From NCBI GenBank assembly GCA_964528095.1, contig CAZGSG010000381.1:1-5612 (forward strand): DNA of 5,612 bases, written 5' to 3'. The notes under the pieces were generated by a model. The model did not search any database and was not told the origin of the DNA. It was given only the letters and a program-made list of their open reading frames with translations. Source of the stretch: CAZGSG01 sp964528095. Lineage in GTDB: Bacteria; Bacteroidota; Bacteroidia; Chitinophagales; Chitinophagaceae. Position 1 is the first letter of the stretch, and each line of letters begins with the position of its first letter. A program made the translations under genes and the position numbers. Positions 5,398-5,612 of the stretch are shown one piece after another.

Positions 5398-5612
5398 TTA
5401 CAATTTTCTCAGTTTAATATTTTTAAACCATACTCCGCTACCGTGGTCCTGTAAACAGATATAGCCCTTCTTTGCCATACCATAACCGGGAGTATCTTTC
5501 CATTTACCTGTGGCTTTTCGTTTGTTCCAATCATCTGTCCATGCTTCAAACTCTACGACTTTTACTCCATTCAGCCAATATTCACGATGAGCGCCTTTTC
5601 CAATGATCTTTG
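5398..5612 (-). CDS. DUF1080 / 3-keto-disaccharide hydrolase-type protein, C-terminal part
   Basis: Only the last 70 residues lie in the window; the 5' part runs beyond the right edge. The frame reads REYWLNGVKVVEFEAWTDDW, later a basic stretch NKRKATGKWKD, and ends GYICLQDHGSGVWFKNIKLR, then KL and a TAA stop. The GxIxLQDHGxxVWFxNIxL ending is the hallmark C-terminal strand of DUF1080 (3-keto-disaccharide hydrolase domain), a concanavalin-like jelly-roll fold usually found in exported proteins of Bacteroidota and Planctomycetota that act on sugars. The exact substrate and any N-terminal domains or signal peptide cannot be seen. It is the upstream neighbour of the phosphoesterase on the same strand. 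Confidence 0.88.
   Translation of the reverse strand, partial: KIIGKGAHREYWLNGVKVVEFEAWTDDWNKRKATGKWKDTPGYGMAKKGYICLQDHGSGVWFKNIKLRKL

Overview
The window looks like ordinary chromosomal DNA of a Bacteroidota bacterium, most likely from the Chitinophagales. Several genes are preceded by a TAnnTTTG box, the Bacteroidota sigma-A -7 element, close to the start codon. Shine-Dalgarno sequences are weak or absent, base composition is moderate, and the protein families (short NodB deacetylase, Zn-less GluRS, free-standing B12 subunit, secreted DUF1080 and phosphoesterase proteins) fit that phylum. The genus is inference; no search was run.

Layout. Bases 1-132 hold two hairpins with T-tracts that close a plus-strand gene lying before the window and probably also the minus-strand gene that follows. 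At 133-753 (minus) is a NodB-type polysaccharide deacetylase. The gap 754-961 to the divergent gltX (962-2482, glutamyl-tRNA synthetase) is dominated by a palindrome built from 7-bp units. The gap after gltX carries a second, A/T-rich imperfect palindrome and a promoter-like box. Then come a 139-residue cobalamin-binding protein resembling the small subunit of split acyl-CoA mutases (2701-3120), a clear intrinsic terminator, a small two-helix membrane protein of unknown role (3399-3650) and a crotonase-family enoyl-CoA hydratase (3689-4468). On the minus strand, convergent with the crotonase, are an exported calcineurin-like metallophosphoesterase (4495-5313) and, upstream of it, the C-terminal end of a DUF1080 / 3-keto-disaccharide hydrolase-type protein (5398-5612, cut by the window edge).

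How they fit together. The B12 subunit and the crotonase both belong to acyl-CoA metabolism (carbon-skeleton rearrangement and hydration or beta-oxidation of enoyl-CoA), but a terminator and a separate promoter-like box lie between them, so they are neighbours rather than an obvious operon. The DUF1080 protein and the phosphoesterase may be one minus-strand unit. gltX and the deacetylase are unrelated in function and read away from each other. I see no mobile element gene, CRISPR array, tRNA/rRNA gene or defence system. The least explained features are the two palindromic intergenic elements, the B12 subunit without its catalytic partner, and the small membrane protein.
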